Positions 24,446 through 34,088 of a stretch of DNA of 44,939 nt are shown piece after piece (positions within the stretch are counted from its first letter, which is position 1; each line of letters starts with the position of its first letter). Below the pieces are notes generated by a model, which did not search any database, was not told where the DNA came from, and saw only the letters and a program-made list of their open reading frames with translations. A program made the translations under genes and the position numbers. This DNA is from Gorillibacterium massiliense (lineage in GTDB: Bacteria > Bacillota > Bacilli > Paenibacillales > NBRC-103111): assembly GCF_000455485.1 (NCBI RefSeq), contig NZ_CBQR020000073.1, forward strand, positions 1 through 44,939, in the 5' to 3' direction.

Positions 24446-24901
24446 ATGGACAACCATGAAGTGAATAACGAGTTGCCGGAAAACTACGCCGAGCTGAAAA
24501 AATCTGCGAATCGCACGGCCAATTGGAGAGAACGTCTGAGTGCCGTCGAAGAGCTGGGTAAGTGGAATACGACGCAAACCATCGACATCCTGAAAAACCG
24601 GATGCTGAACGATACGGTCTATCAAGTCCAGGAAGCGGCCTATCACAAGCTGAAGGCCCTCGGTGTTGACGTGCAGCTGCCGCCGCGAAAAAAAGGCGAT
24701 TTGCTAAAGGATGCGTCGAAGACTTTTCTCCGTGTCCGCAAGAGCCTGCCTTACGGGCATACATTCGAGGAGTATAAAGAAAAGCTGCAAAAGATGCGCA
24801 GCGATCTATACGATACCTACGAAGGCGACAAAGGAGAGGAGTTCGAGCAGTGGCTGGAGAGCAAGTGGGCCTCTTTGGCGCGGGAATGGGAAAAGAAATA
24901 G
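24446..24901 (+). CDS. HEAT-repeat-like small protein
   Basis: A 151-residue hydrophilic protein. Residues about 25-75 read NRTANWRERLSAVEELGKWN, then TQTIDILKNRMLNDTVYQVQEAAYHKL, a pair of amphipathic helices typical of a HEAT repeat. The remainder is rich in Lys and Glu, with helical FEEYKEKLQKMRSDLYDTYEGDKGEEFEQWLESKW. I recognise the repeat class but no named function; such proteins act as scaffolds for protein binding. ATG at 24446 has AAGGAG seven bases upstream, so it is preferred over TTG at 24440. The gene stands alone, with a terminator at 24912. Confidence 0.72.
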   Translation: MDNHEVNNELPENYAELKKSANRTANWRERLSAVEELGKWNTTQTIDILKNRMLNDTVYQVQEAAYHKLKALGVDVQLPPRKKGDLLKDASKTFLRVRKSLPYGHTFEEYKEKLQKMRSDLYDTYEGDKGEEFEQWLESKWASLAREWEKK

Positions 24902-24911
24902 GCTAGACAGG

Positions 24912-24952
24912 AAAAGGCGCAGGCCGCGATTATGCGAGCTTGCGCCTTTTTT
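24912..24952. terminator. Terminator between HEAT-like and GNAT genes
   Basis: AAAAGGCGCA (24912-24921) pairs with TGCGCCTTTT (24941-24950) and is followed by TT. The A run on the left lets it act for the converging minus-strand gene too. Confidence 0.85.
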
Positions 24953-24999
24953 GTTTTAGGGATATCAGGATAAAACCTGCTTAGCTCGTCCGTGCCGCG

Positions 25000-25848
25000 T
25001 TAAGTCAAAAGCAGTTCCGGCATCCGGAAGTTGCCATTCACGCCAAAATCGCCCCGAATAAACGGATGGTCCAACTCCATCTCTCTCATGGAATAGTCCG
25101 CTTCCAGCCAATCCGGCGTAAAACCGAACTCGATGGTGTCGGCGCCGGGAAAGTTTAAAAGCGGCAGTACTTGGCTAATGCTGATGTTTTTCGCGGCGAT
25201 GATGTCGTAGATGAAGAGAACGTTGCCGCGCTGTTCCGCAATGAGCATAGCGTCCAAGCCGGGAAGTTCGTATAGGTGGTCGGCATGAAAATAAATCAAA
25301 TGAAACCAATTGATAGAGTAGGGCGAGAGGCAATCAAAGATGCGTGAATATTGTGCGCGGCTCTTTAGATAGTAGTCAACCTTAGGGTCGGTAAGGTTCA
25401 GTTTGATCATGCCGTTTCCATGCAAACAGCCGGTTTTCAGATAGGGCTGTTTATATGTAAATGGCTTAAAGCCGAACCTCGGATAGAACTCCGTTACACT
25501 CTCATTCGCATGTAAAAACATCGGCGTATCCGGGTATAGCTCGAAAATGTGCTCCATGATTTTTCGGGCGAGCCCTTTGCCTCGGTACTCCTCTCTCGTA
25601 GCCACCGAGCCGAGCTGTAGAAAATTGCGCGTTTCTCCATGGATGAGGAGTTTCACTTTGAAAACGGAAATATTCGCTGCGATTTTATCGCCATCGATGA
25701 TAGAGTATCGCTCGTATTGGTCGTCCCACAGATTTCGTTTATGCCACTTCTCGAAACTGAAGCCGAAGGTTAGCTGGATGAGATCGTTGATTTGACTTTT
25801 GAATGCGGCAGTCGCCGTCATACCGTTATTCATGATTACGTTGGTCAA
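25000..25848 (-). CDS. Two-domain GNAT-family acetyltransferase
   Basis: A 282-residue protein. The N-terminal half is a GNAT domain with the acetyl-CoA loop LGSVATREEYRGKGLARKIM (R-x-x-G-x-A) near residue 100, then MFLHANESVTEFYPRFGFK. The C-terminal half (about 145-282) resembles the second, truncated GNAT-like or sterol-carrier-type module of larger acetyltransferases and has no acetyl-CoA loop. The acceptor substrate is unknown. The start is TTG at 25848 with AAGGAGG (25856-25862) seven bases upstream; upstream ATG codons would extend it through non-conserved, low-complexity sequence. An extended -10-like TGGTAAAAT (about 25898-25906) lies 50 bases upstream on the minus strand. Confidence 0.82.
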   Translation of the reverse strand: MTNVIMNNGMTATAAFKSQINDLIQLTFGFSFEKWHKRNLWDDQYERYSIIDGDKIAANISVFKVKLLIHGETRNFLQLGSVATREEYRGKGLARKIMEHIFELYPDTPMFLHANESVTEFYPRFGFKPFTYKQPYLKTGCLHGNGMIKLNLTDPKVDYYLKSRAQYSRIFDCLSPYSINWFHLIYFHADHLYELPGLDAMLIAEQRGNVLFIYDIIAAKNISISQVLPLLNFPGADTIEFGFTPDWLEADYSMREMELDHPFIRGDFGVNGNFRMPELLLT

Positions 25849-25968
25849 GGCGAATCCTCCTTGGGATGGTGCATTTCCTTTTGCAGATCCTGGATTGATT
25901 TTACCATTGCTCCCCAAGAAAAAGCTTACTACCATTTTGTTATAGTGAATTTTGCGGTGAGGAGAGTT

Positions 25969-26037
25969 ATGGCGCAGATGGAATCAGCGGTCTCTCGATC
26001 CTATATGGGAGAAAACGTGGATAATCGACCGCTTTAG
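25969..26037 (+). CDS. Possible small peptide, 22 residues
   Basis: ATG at 25969 is preceded by GGTGAGGAGAG (25956-25966), a strong ribosome binding site, and opens a 22-codon frame beginning MAQMESAVSRSYMGENVDNR and ending at TAG. The peptide is polar with no signal or membrane segment and matches nothing I know. A TATAGT -10-like box (25941-25946) lies upstream without a good -35 box. It could be a chance match, because only the ribosome binding site supports it. The promoter of the SLH gene begins eight bases after its stop. Confidence 0.3.
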   Translation: MAQMESAVSRSYMGENVDNRPL

Positions 26038-26044
26038 GCAGATG

Positions 26045-26074
26045 TTGACATTTTATTGGAGAGAATGGTAGATT
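26045..26074 (+). promoter_or_regulatory. Promoter of the SLH-protein leader
   Basis: -35 TTGACA (26045-26050), 18-base spacer, -10 TAGATT (26069-26074). The expected start near 26081 puts the terminator hairpin at 26113-26160 inside the leader. Confidence 0.6.
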
Positions 26075-26112
26075 GAGTTTATAAAACTTAATTCTATGAC
26101 TTCAACGCGTGG

Positions 26113-26160
26113 AAGCACCCGCAGGTAAGGCCCGATGGTCTTATTGCGAGTGCTTTTTTT
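26113..26160 (+). terminator. Terminator/attenuator in the SLH-gene leader
   Basis: An 18-pair stem from 26114-26132 to 26137-26154, with one mismatch and one bulge, closes on a CGAT loop and is followed by TTTTTTT. It sits between the promoter at 26045 and the start codon at 26194, so it would stop most transcripts unless antitermination occurs. It might otherwise be the terminator of the small frame at 25969. Confidence 0.85.
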
Positions 26161-26193
26161 GATGATAATTTTTGATAAGAGAGGGACATGGAC

Positions 26194-27378
26194 ATGGGGA
26201 ATGGCATGAACAAGAAGTGGATGAAAATCGCAGGGATTACGATGGCGGCTGCCATACTTACGGGATATTCGGCTTATGCCGCTGGAGATGGAGAGAACGG
26301 GGCGTCGGCGAAGGTACCATTCAGTGATATCGCCAAGCATTGGGCGAAATCTTATATTGAACAAGCTGTTGTCAAAGGCTATGTCTCTGGTTATGAGAAC
26401 GGAACGTTTCAGCCGGATCGCGGCATCAGCCGGGCGGAATTCGCGACGATGCTGATGAAAGCGACGGGAACGGTGGTGGATGCGTCCAGTGCAAGTCCAT
26501 GGTATACCCCTTACGCGAAGGCAGCGGCGGAGAGTGGAGCTTATGCGAACGGAGACTTCCCCGCAAACGGATGGGACAAGCCCATGACGCGGTTGGAAAT
26601 GGCGCGGATGGCGGTTCGGGCATCAGGTGAAAAGAACGACGATCCGCTCAAGTGGATGTATTTGGTGACCAAAGCTGGGATCATGAGCGGCTATCCTGGT
26701 GGCGAGCTGGGTACGGACAAAGCCACCACCCGGGCCGAGTCCCTTGTGGTCATCGAGAAGACGCTGAAGGTGAAAGCCGGCGAGACGCTAACGAGCGATA
26801 AATATGCCGTCTCGCAAGCGGAGCTGCTGTGGCACAAGACAAATATATTCACGGTGATGCCGGAAGTGTTTAGCAAGCAAGTTCCGGGGTATACCTGGGA
26901 TCCGAAAAATCTGATTCTTAAAACGGCGGACGGCTTGTACAGTAGCGAGTTGCAACAACTAATTGCTATTGATCTAGCCGATCCGAAAGACCCTAATTTG
27001 AAAGAAATCCCCAAACTGTCTTCATGGACATGGGATGGCTTTCCGGTTGTGAAGTACAAGGATGCGTACTTGATCTATTTCAAGGGTAAAGTTTTGTTTA
27101 ATAAAGATTCGACTAAATATGCCAACTTTGGTAACTATGCGGATTTTAACTTTCTTCCAATTTCGATTAGTGGACCTAAAAGTTCAGATTACAAAGCATT
27201 ATCAAAAGGTGTATTGAATTGCCCGATAGTTATTGATGACCAACCCGCTGTTATTGTTCCGAAAAAAGGCTATCTGACGAACACAACCTTTCAATTGGAA
27301 CTTGTTTCGCCAGCAGCTGCCCCTACACCAATAACAAGAAAAATCTTTATTCGTTCTGCTGTTCCTGAGCAAATGTAA
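26194..27378 (+). CDS. SLH-domain surface protein
   Basis: A secreted protein of about 394 residues. A signal peptide (KKWMKIAGITMAAAILTGYSAYAA) is followed by S-layer homology modules: the first, VPFSDIAKHWAKSYIEQAVVKGYVSGYENGTFQPDRGISRAEF, is textbook. The second (about 95-145) keeps PWYTPYAKAAAESGAYANGDFPANGWDKPMTRLEMARM. The third is partial, with MSGYPGGELGTDKATTRAESLVVI. SLH modules bind pyruvylated cell-wall polymer. The C-terminal 190 residues (ALTEAELLWHK region onward) have no domain I recognise and are encoded by more AT-rich DNA than the first half. ATG at 26194 is preferred over 26188, which is too close to GAGAGGG. The giant surface protein follows within 11 bases, so the two are probably co-expressed. 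Confidence 0.85.
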   Translation: MGNGMNKKWMKIAGITMAAAILTGYSAYAAGDGENGASAKVPFSDIAKHWAKSYIEQAVVKGYVSGYENGTFQPDRGISRAEFATMLMKATGTVVDASSASPWYTPYAKAAAESGAYANGDFPANGWDKPMTRLEMARMAVRASGEKNDDPLKWMYLVTKAGIMSGYPGGELGTDKATTRAESLVVIEKTLKVKAGETLTSDKYAVSQAELLWHKTNIFTVMPEVFSKQVPGYTWDPKNLILKTADGLYSSELQQLIAIDLADPKDPNLKEIPKLSSWTWDGFPVVKYKDAYLIYFKGKVLFNKDSTKYANFGNYADFNFLPISISGPKSSDYKALSKGVLNCPIVIDDQPAVIVPKKGYLTNTTFQLELVSPAAAPTPITRKIFIRSAVPEQM

Positions 27379-27388
27379 TCATGGCAGG

Positions 27389-30300
27389 GTGAAAGAGGGG
27401 ATTCTCATCCGTGACATCAAATTTAAAATAAAGCGTAAATACATTATCATTACTTCGCTTCTTATTCTTATTGCACTAGGCGTTCAAATCATCAATGGAG
27501 GCTTTGTCGATCCTGCAAAAGCATATGCGGAATCCATCCGTATAGATTATGGATCGGCTGCTGATGAAATTTGGACAGGGAGCGGAATTTACAGCAAGAT
27601 AAGCTCCCTAAGTCCTTATATTAATCTAACCGCTCCTAACGGATATGTCCTGAAAAGTGCCAAGATAAAAGATGAAAACGGGAATGAAGTTGCATTACCC
27701 AACGTCGAAGGAGACAGAGAATGGAAGAATTCAGTTTCGATTCAGGGGAAAGAAGTCACAGTAAAATCAGTTAGTAATAAAACCTCTTGGAATGGCTGGT
27801 ACGCCTGGGATCGTTTTAGCGGTTCAAACGGGAGGGTATGGAAAGCGCGGGGAAAGGGTGCCTGTACCCAAGGGCCAATTAGCACACCATCTTCTGATGG
27901 CATGTGTGAGGCGGGTAGCAATCCTGTAACCTATACCAATTACGGCGGAATATCTATGCCGGATCTCCCAGGTGTTAAAGATCACCAGCTTGGTTTAAAT
28001 GGTACATTGAATCAGCCATATTATAACCTGGATCAGACATTGCAGGTGCCAGCTAAATTTGTGGCACCACCAGCTAGTAAAGATATTATTGCGGATGTTG
28101 ATATAAATGCAAATGTTGTAAATATGGATTATAAAACATCTGGAAAACCCAATATTGATGCGATTTCAGATATTAATTTCACCAACATCACGGAATCAGA
28201 CCAATTCCGTATTCTATACACAGTCGATTTTAGCATTCCACCAAAAACATATAATTTTATGAACGACACCAATTACTACCATCCATGGTCTGCACCCGGT
28301 GCAGCTGCACTTATCTATTACTATGCCTTTACAGTAGACGTTACCTCGCATACCTACAAGTATCCATACAATGTAACGGTAGAGTACGAACCAAGCAAGG
28401 AGTCGCCGTCGCCTTCCCCAAGTCCAGGCAGCAAGATCATCTCCGGCGACTTCGACATTCTCCCTGGTGACACGATCAATTACCGGGATCCGTTTCAGCT
28501 GCAACCAAAAAATGTAGTGGTGTCCGGTGAAGGATGCACCTTCAAATCTGTCACCTTCCGGCTCATAAACGGCGTATCTTGGACGTCATCTCCAATCGCC
28601 AGCAAAACCCAAAAGTTAAGTTTTACCTATTCCAATTATCCGCCACCGGTTAGCATCGGCTCGGTGACAGTACAGATGCAAGTGCAGGCCACTTGCGGAA
28701 ATTCGGATTGGATCACCAAAACCTTGAACGTCAACGGACCAAAAGGCAATCAGCCTCCCTTTGCGAAGATTGGCTTCTTTTACGATGGCGACAATTCCTC
28801 AGTCGTTCCGTTGTATCAAGCGGTTGAAGGGGCTAGGCTGGAAGTGCGTCTGATTCGAGACAATACCAGCACACCGATGTCGCCCAGCGATCCGGATGGC
28901 GATCCCGTTGACATAACGGGTTGGGATTTTGATTCCAGTACATCATGGGTACGAGATATACCGGACAAAGGACGATACAGCGGAAGCATTATCGGCTACA
29001 CCAGTCTGGACGCCACGGAGTCGGGCGCTCATACCGTCTCTGCAGTTTTCTCGGACCCGTATGGAGCCACCTATACCGCGCACACGTCCATTAATATCGT
29101 GCCACCAAACCCGATACCTGTCGCTCAGTGTATCGAACAAATCAAAGAGAATCGGGACGTGCCGGCAAATGGGATTAACGCTGACAAAAGCTATAGCCCG
29201 TTAGCTCGCACCATTAACCATGCGCTCGACGTATGGACGAACAAGCTAAGTCGCTACTTTAACGGCACCGACCATGATGTGAAAGCGACGGTAACACTGG
29301 AGAAAGTAACGGACAGTGCCGGGCTGGAATCCCTCGGCAGCAGTTCCTGCAGCATAACCGTTCATCCGGACTTGCCCCCGAAGGCAGCGCTCGCCGTTCC
29401 TTCCATTGGCATCCGGAATCAGAAAATTCACATCGAGAACCGTTCATACTCGCCGGATGGGGATACGATCTCCACGATGGAGTACAAGTTCAAATATGAC
29501 GCTAACAATAACGGTTTCGCCGACGATACGTGGAGTAGCCTACCCGGTGACTTAAGCGGCTTCGACTTCAACCCAAGCAAAGTCGGGAAGATCTTGTTCT
29601 ACGCCAAAGCGACCGAAGACTACGGCAAATGGGACGATACGCTGGACGAACCGGAAAAAGCCTACACGCTGGATATCGTCAATGACGCACCGGAAGTTTC
29701 GTTCGAGATGGAAGGCAAGAACCAACAGCCGGATCTAAATCTGCCGCTCACCTATACGGCGGACATGATGCTCAAATGGCCGCTCTACGATGTGAACACA
29801 ACCAAAGTCGTCACCAATAAATCGTTTTGGATGAACGGCGGCGATGGTCGGCTGAGTGCCGGTTTGGGTAAGGGAATGGAGAGACAGACGCAGTATTCGA
29901 AGAGTCATTATGTGGGGTCAAATTCTCCTTACTACTCGTATTCCTTCTTGACCGCTTACGGGGATGATGGGTTCGGTCCCAACAACATTACTCCTTATAA
30001 AGCCATGGCCGTGCGAGATGATTCGCGTTCCCAACCCATCTTGATTCCCTATGCGGGAGGCAAACCGGTTACCGATCCAAATGCTAGTTATGACCGATTG
30101 TCACCTGTCAAGTTCGGATCTATGGTCCGAACGAATAAAAAGTACATGTACTTCGACGCGGATAACTTCATCTGGGGTTTCAATAAGAATCGCGTTCCTA
30201 CGTATACATCGAGCGATCATGTGGATTGGACTCCGGGAAGTTCGTATGTCAGTATGTACCTGGAGCATAAATGGGCGAATGGGGTAAATCCGTACGACTT

Positions 30301-33300
30301 TGCTATTCCCATCAATGAGGAAGTAACGAAACAAAGCAGTAATGGTAGCACGTACACAGAGCTGCAAATCCCATCGACACCAGCCATGACCAAGCAGATT
30401 CCGCTGTATAGCGACTATTCGGCTTACATGTATCATCTGCCGCCTATATCGACCTTGACGGTATCCCCTCAAGGTTCGGCTGTCGGGTATGAAGTAGCCG
30501 GGGATGTCGTCTATGTATTGTACAAATATTCGACCTACGAATACGCATACAAATACAGTTCCACAGACATTGACGGTCATACCCATGAAGGCACAGATTA
30601 TGTCAGTTCTTCTATGTCACTCGGCGTATGGACGTACGATGCCTACACCGGGGCTTTACTTGGCACGACGGATATGACCAAGAAGACAGATACTTCAGTG
30701 AACCTTAACTACAGTTATGGTGACTACAAACTGTTCACGAAGAACGACCATTTGATTGTTATCCAAAACAGCGCTCCAACGATTAATTTTGCTGAATTCG
30801 ACCGCACTGCAGATTTGGTCAAAACAGGAAGCATCAATCTGGCGCCCAATCCCGGAGGAACCTTCTCCCGGCAATATACAGATGCATTAGGCAGACACAT
30901 TACGGACGCGGCTCAATACTATGCGGCAACCTGGTCGACGAATGGGAGCATGTTTTGGAAAGATGATCAGGGGAATCTGTACACGTATGCCAAGTTGACC
31001 TTAACAGGGACGGTATCGGCGAACACCCTGAATCAGTACGATAATCCGGAAGCACCGACTGGAAACTACCTCATCAAGATCAATTCGGACTTGTCCGGAT
31101 ATACGCTTCTAGCCCGAACGGGCGGAGACGTAACATCATACGGAAGTCTGTATCCCTTTCATGAGCCGGAAGAAAACGATCCGATTATGGCAATTAATCC
31201 TACTGCCAATGTTGCGTACACAAGGACATTCCGAACGTATTATAACGGTGGCTACGGTTCGTCGCTACTAGAATTCTATGACACCATTGACTTGACGACC
31301 GGTGCCGTCTCATCTGGTTCTCCCATTCAGGAATGGGCGAAAAATCTATCTAGCCCGTTCCATATCAATGCGGACGGTTCGCGAGTGAATGGTTGGGGTT
31401 CCAGCAGCGCCAGCGGCACGTTTGATATGTTCAACTGGCATCAACGGCAGATCGTCATTAAAAACGCGAGCAGCTACACCTACGACGCGCATAACACAAC
31501 AGATTTGACGTATGGCCAATATGTAGGGGACGGTATGTTTCTTTCGTTCTACAGCGGCGATTATGTGGCCAGCGGTCCGGGTTATTCCCAAGGTTACCCA
31601 ACCTACGATCAATGGATGTTCTTGGACGTCGGCTCCTTTAATCCTACCGAAGCCTACAAAGGCTTTATTCTTGGGCAGTTCGTTTCGGAAGAGAGCCAAG
31701 GGGACGCTCAGTTCACTTACAACATGAAAATGAACCATCCAACGGAGGATAGCAACCTAGCAGGGTTCAGCTTCCGAATGCAAAATCCGATGAACCGCTA
31801 TGCGGTGGAGAGTGACGGGCAAACCTTGTACCTGTCTCGCTACGTAAATGGAGTGAGGACGGTACTCAAAAGCGTAGGCTATCCGTTCAGCGCCGGAAGC
31901 GAATACAGCTTCAAAATTAAAGCCCTAGGTAGTGAGATCAACGTTTGGATGAACGGCATTCCGGTGTTTTCGGGCATTCAGGATACAACGTACACCGAAG
32001 GCAAATTCGGTTACTTTACCGACAAATCCTTCGTCAGCTTCAGTGCCCTGTCTGCCAAAATGCTCACCGACAATACCCAATGGATGAAACAATATGCGAT
32101 CTGGGAGGAAGGCAGCGCCACAGCGGACATTCGGTACAAGAATATCACGTTTACCGACCCAGAAAATGACCCGATGGCTGGCAGCTTTGAATGGACCTAC
32201 CAGCATACGCCGCGGTTCTTGAACAATCAGGGTGTGTCCTCTTTAAACGGCAAAACCTTTGCCTCTGAGCAGATGACCTTCGATAAAGTCGGAGACTACC
32301 GGGTAACGCTGAAGGCGCGGGACGATCCGTATCCGGAATCGAAGTACAAGTACCCGGATAACACCTTTGACAGCTACCGAAAATCATCCAATGCCTTTTA
32401 TCAGGACATCACCGTGCATCGACGGCCGGTAGCCCAATTTACACTTAGTTTTAACGCGGATAACAGCGTGAAAACAACAGACGAGAGCTACGATCCGGAC
32501 CGGTGGTTAAGCCCGACCAATTATTCAACCGAAGCAACCGGCATCGATTATAAAACGACACGTGGGATTCTTGATCGGCGGTTTATTACAACCTCTCCAG
32601 ACGGTACGAGTCAATATGGCAGGCTATCCAGGCCCGACCAAGTAGGAACCTATACGGTTAGTGAATCCGTCGTGGACGAATATGGAGCATGGAGCGAGTG
32701 GTACAGCCAGAGTATTGAGATCACGACCATCGTACCCAACCATCCGCCGACAGCTACATTGACCTACCCAGCCGGAACAAGCAGCAATCCGACCTATGTA
32801 AGCACGTTGAGACCTACCATCCGGTGGAATCAACAAGATCCGGATTTGGATACGATATTTGCGGCCTATCAGGTCGTGGTAAAAGATGAATCGGGAGCCG
32901 TAAAAGTCGACTCCGGAATTCAAGGGCAAGATACTTCCGCGAATATGCAACAATGGTCGTTGGACAAAAATTTGCAGGCCGGGAAGAAATATCAAGTCCA
33001 AGTCCGGGTTTCGGATGGGGGCATGTGGTCCGATTGGTCCAACATCGGATGGATGCTGATTAACCGGCCGCCTACCGCGACGATGCTGACGCCGAACGGG
33101 ACAGTCTCCGCTCCCAGTATGCTGGATGTTCTGCAGCCCCTTTTTAAGTGGTCTCAAATGGACCCTGATCCGGATACGACGTTCACGTATTTTCAGCTGC
33201 AGGTATCGGATGAAACGAATACTATACTTCTGGACTCCGGCCAATTTTGGCAAGGAACTACATCTGCCGTTGGCTCGTGGAAGGCATCCAAAAACCTAAC

Positions 33301-34087
33301 CCCCAATGAAAAACTGCAGGTCCGAGTGCGTGTTTTCGATGGATTCGCCTGGTCGGATTGGTCTCCGCAAACCTGGTTTGTCATTAACCGACCGCCTGTC
33401 GCGGATTTCACTTGGAATCCTGCAATACCGTGGGAAGGCGACGATATTCAACTCATCAACCAGACGACCGATCCGGATGGCAATCTGCAGGATGCTCAGT
33501 ATGAATGGAGGATTGAAGGGCCGGCTTATCCGACCCCGGCGATTTTTTCCACAACCGATGTGTTCCAGCCTGGTTCCGTTACGGATGGATATCCCGGAAC
33601 CTATAAGGTTACGCTGACTGCAACGGATCGCTACCAGGCGACGAGTACCGTGACAAAAACGATTACCGTCGGCGCGTTGGGAATCACTGGAGAAGTGAGC
33701 CACACGCCGGAGTGGAAAAAGAATCTGAATGAGTACAATACCGCTCATCCGGACAATCCGCGAAGCGATTCGGTCTTTTGGGCAGGGGAAGCTTTCGCCT
33801 TGACCGGAACGCCAACGGATACAGGACTTAATGGCCCTGTCGCCATAAGAATCAACGTGCAAGCAGCGGGAATTGGATCATTGCCATTGATGAAAACGTC
33901 CGGATTACCCTGGAAAGGCGTTTTGGACTCTAGCGAAGCGTCCAAGGATCTGGAGCTCTTAGAGGACGGCGTTTATCCTTTCGTCTTTACGGTTACCTAT
34001 ACCAACGGCGTGCAGAAGCAAGCCACGGTGCCGGTTACGATCGCCGGGAATTGGATGGATTACTTCCGTCTGCACCGAAGATTTTAA
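27389..34087 (+). CDS. Giant secreted PKD/Fn3-like surface protein
   Basis: The frame encodes 2232 residues. A signal peptide spans about 15-47 (basic KIKRKY, hydrophobic IIITSLLILIALGVQI, then AKAYA before ESIRID). An N-terminal domain of unknown type runs to a PSPSPSP linker near 340. PKD-like segments begin near 454 and 660 (Pro-Pro plus SPDGD/DPDGDP). A long central region (about 830-1480) is Tyr/Ser/Asn-rich without a named fold. A concanavalin-like segment follows near 1500, PKD-like segments at 1585 and 1677, two tandem Fn3-like repeats at 1784 and 1892, another PKD near 1999, and a tail ending GNWMDYFRLHRRF. It has no SLH or LPxTG anchor. The function is likely adhesion or matrix. The GTG at 27389 has no good ribosome site; see the finding on frame. 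Confidence 0.8.
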   Translation: MKEGILIRDIKFKIKRKYIIITSLLILIALGVQIINGGFVDPAKAYAESIRIDYGSAADEIWTGSGIYSKISSLSPYINLTAPNGYVLKSAKIKDENGNEVALPNVEGDREWKNSVSIQGKEVTVKSVSNKTSWNGWYAWDRFSGSNGRVWKARGKGACTQGPISTPSSDGMCEAGSNPVTYTNYGGISMPDLPGVKDHQLGLNGTLNQPYYNLDQTLQVPAKFVAPPASKDIIADVDINANVVNMDYKTSGKPNIDAISDINFTNITESDQFRILYTVDFSIPPKTYNFMNDTNYYHPWSAPGAAALIYYYAFTVDVTSHTYKYPYNVTVEYEPSKESPSPSPSPGSKIISGDFDILPGDTINYRDPFQLQPKNVVVSGEGCTFKSVTFRLINGVSWTSSPIASKTQKLSFTYSNYPPPVSIGSVTVQMQVQATCGNSDWITKTLNVNGPKGNQPPFAKIGFFYDGDNSSVVPLYQAVEGARLEVRLIRDNTSTPMSPSDPDGDPVDITGWDFDSSTSWVRDIPDKGRYSGSIIGYTSLDATESGAHTVSAVFSDPYGATYTAHTSINIVPPNPIPVAQCIEQIKENRDVPANGINADKSYSPLARTINHALDVWTNKLSRYFNGTDHDVKATVTLEKVTDSAGLESLGSSSCSITVHPDLPPKAALAVPSIGIRNQKIHIENRSYSPDGDTISTMEYKFKYDANNNGFADDTWSSLPGDLSGFDFNPSKVGKILFYAKATEDYGKWDDTLDEPEKAYTLDIVNDAPEVSFEMEGKNQQPDLNLPLTYTADMMLKWPLYDVNTTKVVTNKSFWMNGGDGRLSAGLGKGMERQTQYSKSHYVGSNSPYYSYSFLTAYGDDGFGPNNITPYKAMAVRDDSRSQPILIPYAGGKPVTDPNASYDRLSPVKFGSMVRTNKKYMYFDADNFIWGFNKNRVPTYTSSDHVDWTPGSSYVSMYLEHKWANGVNPYDFAIPINEEVTKQSSNGSTYTELQIPSTPAMTKQIPLYSDYSAYMYHLPPISTLTVSPQGSAVGYEVAGDVVYVLYKYSTYEYAYKYSSTDIDGHTHEGTDYVSSSMSLGVWTYDAYTGALLGTTDMTKKTDTSVNLNYSYGDYKLFTKNDHLIVIQNSAPTINFAEFDRTADLVKTGSINLAPNPGGTFSRQYTDALGRHITDAAQYYAATWSTNGSMFWKDDQGNLYTYAKLTLTGTVSANTLNQYDNPEAPTGNYLIKINSDLSGYTLLARTGGDVTSYGSLYPFHEPEENDPIMAINPTANVAYTRTFRTYYNGGYGSSLLEFYDTIDLTTGAVSSGSPIQEWAKNLSSPFHINADGSRVNGWGSSSASGTFDMFNWHQRQIVIKNASSYTYDAHNTTDLTYGQYVGDGMFLSFYSGDYVASGPGYSQGYPTYDQWMFLDVGSFNPTEAYKGFILGQFVSEESQGDAQFTYNMKMNHPTEDSNLAGFSFRMQNPMNRYAVESDGQTLYLSRYVNGVRTVLKSVGYPFSAGSEYSFKIKALGSEINVWMNGIPVFSGIQDTTYTEGKFGYFTDKSFVSFSALSAKMLTDNTQWMKQYAIWEEGSATADIRYKNITFTDPENDPMAGSFEWTYQHTPRFLNNQGVSSLNGKTFASEQMTFDKVGDYRVTLKARDDPYPESKYKYPDNTFDSYRKSSNAFYQDITVHRRPVAQFTLSFNADNSVKTTDESYDPDRWLSPTNYSTEATGIDYKTTRGILDRRFITTSPDGTSQYGRLSRPDQVGTYTVSESVVDEYGAWSEWYSQSIEITTIVPNHPPTATLTYPAGTSSNPTYVSTLRPTIRWNQQDPDLDTIFAAYQVVVKDESGAVKVDSGIQGQDTSANMQQWSLDKNLQAGKKYQVQVRVSDGGMWSDWSNIGWMLINRPPTATMLTPNGTVSAPSMLDVLQPLFKWSQMDPDPDTTFTYFQLQVSDETNTILLDSGQFWQGTTSAVGSWKASKNLTPNEKLQVRVRVFDGFAWSDWSPQTWFVINRPPVADFTWNPAIPWEGDDIQLINQTTDPDGNLQDAQYEWRIEGPAYPTPAIFSTTDVFQPGSVTDGYPGTYKVTLTATDRYQATSTVTKTITVGALGITGEVSHTPEWKKNLNEYNTAHPDNPRSDSVFWAGEAFALTGTPTDTGLNGPVAIRINVQAAGIGSLPLMKTSGLPWKGVLDSSEASKDLELLEDGVYPFVFTVTYTNGVQKQATVPVTIAGNWMDYFRLHRRF

Positions 34088-34088
34088 G

